From NCBI RefSeq assembly GCF_030815415.1, contig NZ_JAUSWW010000001.1, positions 10,106,001 to 10,170,000 of the forward strand: 64,000 nt of DNA, in the 5' to 3' direction. Both the position numbers and the translations under genes were made by a program. Source of the stretch: Streptomyces canus. GTDB taxonomy: Bacteria > Actinomycetota > Actinomycetes > Streptomycetales > Streptomycetaceae. Positions 61,681 to 64,000 of this stretch are shown here, piece after piece. Position 1 is the first letter of the stretch. Every line of letters starts with the position of its first letter. The notes beneath the pieces are model-generated. The model was not told where the DNA came from. It saw only the letters and a list, made by a program, of their open reading frames with translations, and made no database searches.

Positions 61681-62757
61681 TCACCTCCGGGTCACCGAGC
61701 GGCTGATCCACAGATTGATCAGGACGGCGCCGAGCAGCATCACGCCGAGGAAGGCCTTGAACCAGTCCGGGTTCCAGCCGGCGTACACGATGCCCTGCTG
61801 CACCATGCCGAACATGAAAGCGCCGAAGACCGGACCGATCGCACTGCCGGCGCCGCCGGTCAGCAGACAGCCGCCGATCACCGCCGCCGAGATGAAGATC
61901 AGCTCCTGGCCCACGCCCTCACCGGACTGCACCGTGTTGAACGAGAACAGCTGGTGCATGCCGACGAACCAGGCACCGAAGCCGACCAGCATGAACAGCG
62001 AGATCTTCGTGAACGTCACCGGGACACCCACGGCCCGTGCAGAGTCCTTGTTGCCGCCGACCGCGAAGACCCAGTTGCCGTACTTGGTGCGCAGCAGCAC
62101 CCAGGTGGCCAGCGCCGCGAAGACGAGCCAGTACACGACGGTGATCTTCACCTGGACGCCGCCGACCTCGAACGACGAGGCGAAAATGGCCTTCGCCTGG
62201 CTGAAGCCGTCCATGTCACTGATGTCGTCGGTCGCGACATTGCCGGTGACCAGCTTGGTCACCGCCAGGTTCACGCCTTGGAGGATCAGGAAGCTGCCCA
62301 GGGTGATCAGGAAGCTGGGAAGCCCGGTCCTGACCACCAGCCAGCCGTTGAGGAGGCCCACGCCCAGCGACACCAGAAGGGCGACGATCACACCCACCCA
62401 GATGTTCATGCTGAGCTGGTAGGCGAGCATGCTCGCGGTCAGCGCCGAGGTGATCACCGCGACGCCGGCCGACAGGTCGAACTCGCCGCCGATCATCAAC
62501 AGGGCCACGGGCAGCGCCATGATCCCGATGGTCGACGACTGGTACAGCACGTTGGCCATCGAACTGCCGTCCCGCACCGGCGGCGCGGAGACCAGGAAGA
62601 ACACGTACACGGCAACCGCGCCGAGGAACACGCCCACTTCGGGCCGGGCCAACATCCGCAACGCCAGGGGGCGTTGAGCGGTCCGGCCGTCGGTCTCCTT
62701 CGGGCCGGGGGCCGGCGGTGTGGTCACCGCCGGCTCGGCATGCTGGGTCATGCTCAT
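61681..62757 (-). CDS. Sugar ABC transporter permease (CUT2)
   Basis: 358 residues with about ten membrane helices. The CUT2 hallmarks are GGEFDLSAGVAVITSALTASML, FLITLGSFLILQGVNLAVTKL, and VFAVGGNKDSARAVGVPV. ATG 62757 overlaps the binding-protein stop by one base (TGATG). With its neighbours and the shared iol operator, myo-inositol or another inositol isomer is the likely substrate. Confidence 0.93.
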   Translation of the reverse strand: MSMTQHAEPAVTTPPAPGPKETDGRTAQRPLALRMLARPEVGVFLGAVAVYVFFLVSAPPVRDGSSMANVLYQSSTIGIMALPVALLMIGGEFDLSAGVAVITSALTASMLAYQLSMNIWVGVIVALLVSLGVGLLNGWLVVRTGLPSFLITLGSFLILQGVNLAVTKLVTGNVATDDISDMDGFSQAKAIFASSFEVGGVQVKITVVYWLVFAALATWVLLRTKYGNWVFAVGGNKDSARAVGVPVTFTKISLFMLVGFGAWFVGMHQLFSFNTVQSGEGVGQELIFISAAVIGGCLLTGGAGSAIGPVFGAFMFGMVQQGIVYAGWNPDWFKAFLGVMLLGAVLINLWISRSVTRR

Positions 62758-63761
62758 CACCGGGTGCCCTTCGCGGCGAACTCGGCGACGGTGTCGGCGT
62801 TGTCCTTGGTGATGAAGGCCGGTCCGGTGAGCACCGGTGCGGTACCGCCGCCGCTGAAGTTGCCGTTGTTCTTGTAGAGCCACAGCGAGTCGACCGCCAA
62901 GTAGCCCTGCAGATACGGCTGCTGGTCGACCGCGAACTCGATAGTGCCGTCCTGGACGGCCTTGACCAGCTCCTTGTTGAGGTCGAAGGTGGCGATCTTG
63001 GCCTTGCTGCCCGCGTCGGACAGCGACTGGACCGCGGTCAGCGCGATCGGCGCGCCCAGGGTGACGACCTGGTCGATGGAGCTGTCCTGCTTGAGCTTGG
63101 CGGTGATCGTCGACTTCACGGACGGCATGTCGGTGCCGTTGACGTAGAGCGTGTCGGTCTTGCCGCTGAAGCCCTTCTTCAGGCCGGCGCAGCGGGCCTC
63201 GAGGGCGACCTGGCCCTGCTCCTGGATGACGCACAGGGCGTGCTTGGCGCCGAGCTGGTTGAGGCGTTCACCGAAGGCCTGGCCGGCGATGTTCTCGTCC
63301 TGGCCGAAGTACTCGAGCATGCCGAGTTCCTGCCAGTCGCCGACGCCGGAGTTGAAGCCGACGACCGGGATGCCGGCCGCCTTGGCCTTGGCGATCACGT
63401 CCTTCATGGCGTCGGGCTTGGCGGCGGTCAGCGCGATGCCGTCGACCTTCTGGTCGATGGCGTTCTGGACGAGGTTGGCCTGGGTTCCGGCGCTGGGGTC
63501 GCTGGAGTAGACGAGCTTGATGTTGTCCTTGGCGGCTGCTGCCGTGGCGCCCTTGCGGATGAGGTCCCAGAAGGTGTCGCCGGGGGAGGCGTGGGTGATC
63601 ATGGCCACCGTCATGCGGGGCGTGGTGGCCTTGCCCGCCGAGGCGTCCGCACTTCCTTCCTCGGCCTTCTTGCCGCCGGAGCTGCTGGAACAGCCGGCGG
63701 CGAGCAGGGTCCCGGTGAGGACGGCGGCGGTCAGAATTGCGGCTCGGTGGTTTCTGTGCAT
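62757..63761 (-). CDS. Sugar-binding lipoprotein of the ABC importer
   Basis: 334 residues. The lipoprotein signal MHRNHRAAILTAAVLTGTLLAAGC has the lipobox AAGC. The mature part is a ribose-binding-like fold (VAMITHASPGDTFWDLIRKGATAAAA, DQKVDGIALTAAKPDA, GIPVVGFNSG, FVGQDE-like FGQDENIAG). It captures the sugar or cyclitol outside the membrane. It heads the importer operon. The operator shared with the iol promoter lies about 190 bases upstream. Confidence 0.92.
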   Translation of the reverse strand: MHRNHRAAILTAAVLTGTLLAAGCSSSSGGKKAEEGSADASAGKATTPRMTVAMITHASPGDTFWDLIRKGATAAAAKDNIKLVYSSDPSAGTQANLVQNAIDQKVDGIALTAAKPDAMKDVIAKAKAAGIPVVGFNSGVGDWQELGMLEYFGQDENIAGQAFGERLNQLGAKHALCVIQEQGQVALEARCAGLKKGFSGKTDTLYVNGTDMPSVKSTITAKLKQDSSIDQVVTLGAPIALTAVQSLSDAGSKAKIATFDLNKELVKAVQDGTIEFAVDQQPYLQGYLAVDSLWLYKNNGNFSGGGTAPVLTGPAFITKDNADTVAEFAAKGTR

Positions 63762-63940
63762 GTCCCTTGCACCTCGCTGTGCTTGTCGGGGTGGAGTCTG
63801 TGGTCGACGCAAGCGCGTCCGACGTCGGAGGTCGATGCGGATCACCGAGTGGCGACGCGCTGGCGCGGGTGGTGTGTATGTGCGCCGCATGGCGGCGCGT
63901 TCTTCTGTGGCAGTCGTAGGTGTGGACCGCCTGGTTAGGG

Positions 63941-63969
63941 ACTGGAGCGCTTTAGTAGCGCGCTCTAGT
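63941..63969. promoter_or_regulatory. iol-type operator upstream of the ABC importer
   Basis: AGTAGCGCGCTCTAGT (63954-63969) matches the iolC operator ACTAGCGCGCTCTAGT in 15 of 16 positions. A second, weaker unit (GGAGCGCTTTAG, 63944-63955) lies just before it, reproducing the tandem layout. Confidence 0.75.
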
Positions 63970-64000
63970 TGGAGAGACTATGTAGCGGCTCTGCAGGGAT

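Noticed and set aside
1..64000. tRNA, rRNA or plasmid/phage integration sites
   Set aside because: No cloverleaf, rRNA segment or attL/attR pair could be recognised by reading; a tRNAscan or Infernal run would be needed to exclude them fully.

Overview
The window is high-GC DNA with GTG and TTG starts, GGAGG-type ribosome binding sites, very short intergenic gaps and many actinobacterial families (PucR, DUF5753, F420-type LLM oxidoreductases, C-minus ribosomal protein paralogues). It reads as a Streptomyces chromosome, probably an arm or another variable region, because intact catabolic operons alternate with dense mobile-element debris.

Positions 1-10 kb hold a broken Ku gene, a TetR/NmrA/LLM oxidoreductase unit with a clear operator, several IS5-type transposase relics, a LysE exporter divergent from a CGNR zinc-finger regulator, one complete insertion sequence with 31-bp ends (6440-8082), a methyltransferase and degraded regulators. 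Positions 10-14 kb carry a DUF4097 lipoprotein, a perfect parS-like site, htpG and three zinc-independent ribosomal proteins (L33, L31, L36). Positions 14-18.4 kb are a nest of mobile elements: a truncated HNH nuclease, a transposase end beside the last two domains of a group II intron, an IS1380 fragment fused to a TnpB fragment, and an IS110 element inside that TnpB. The IS110 left end contains a good bridge-RNA candidate. The TnpB element itself sits in a LacI gene end.

Positions 18.4-40.4 kb contain secreted sugar-degrading enzymes: two GH43 enzymes with arabinose-binding AbfB domains, a GH42 beta-galactosidase with its ABC importer and LacI regulator, and a BNR-fold enzyme with two ricin-type lectin domains. 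Together they suggest breakdown of arabinan or arabinogalactan from plant cell walls and import of the products. Between them lie a DUF3500 lipoprotein/HupE pair divergent from a two-component system, and a recA gene without recX.

Positions 41-47.6 kb hold an amino-acid ABC importer, a class-C26 amidohydrolase, a PLP decarboxylase and a divergent PucR regulator. After a short pseudogene patch (AbiEii toxin and alpha/beta hydrolase, 47.7-48.9 kb), positions 49-64 kb form a complete myo-inositol catabolic locus. It comprises iolC, a Cgl0158-type aldolase gene, iolB, iolD, iolA, two sugar-phosphate isomerase/epimerases, an MFS transporter and an inositol-dehydrogenase-type oxidoreductase, a divergent LacI regulator, and an ABC importer. 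The ABC importer promoter carries the same operator as the iol promoter.
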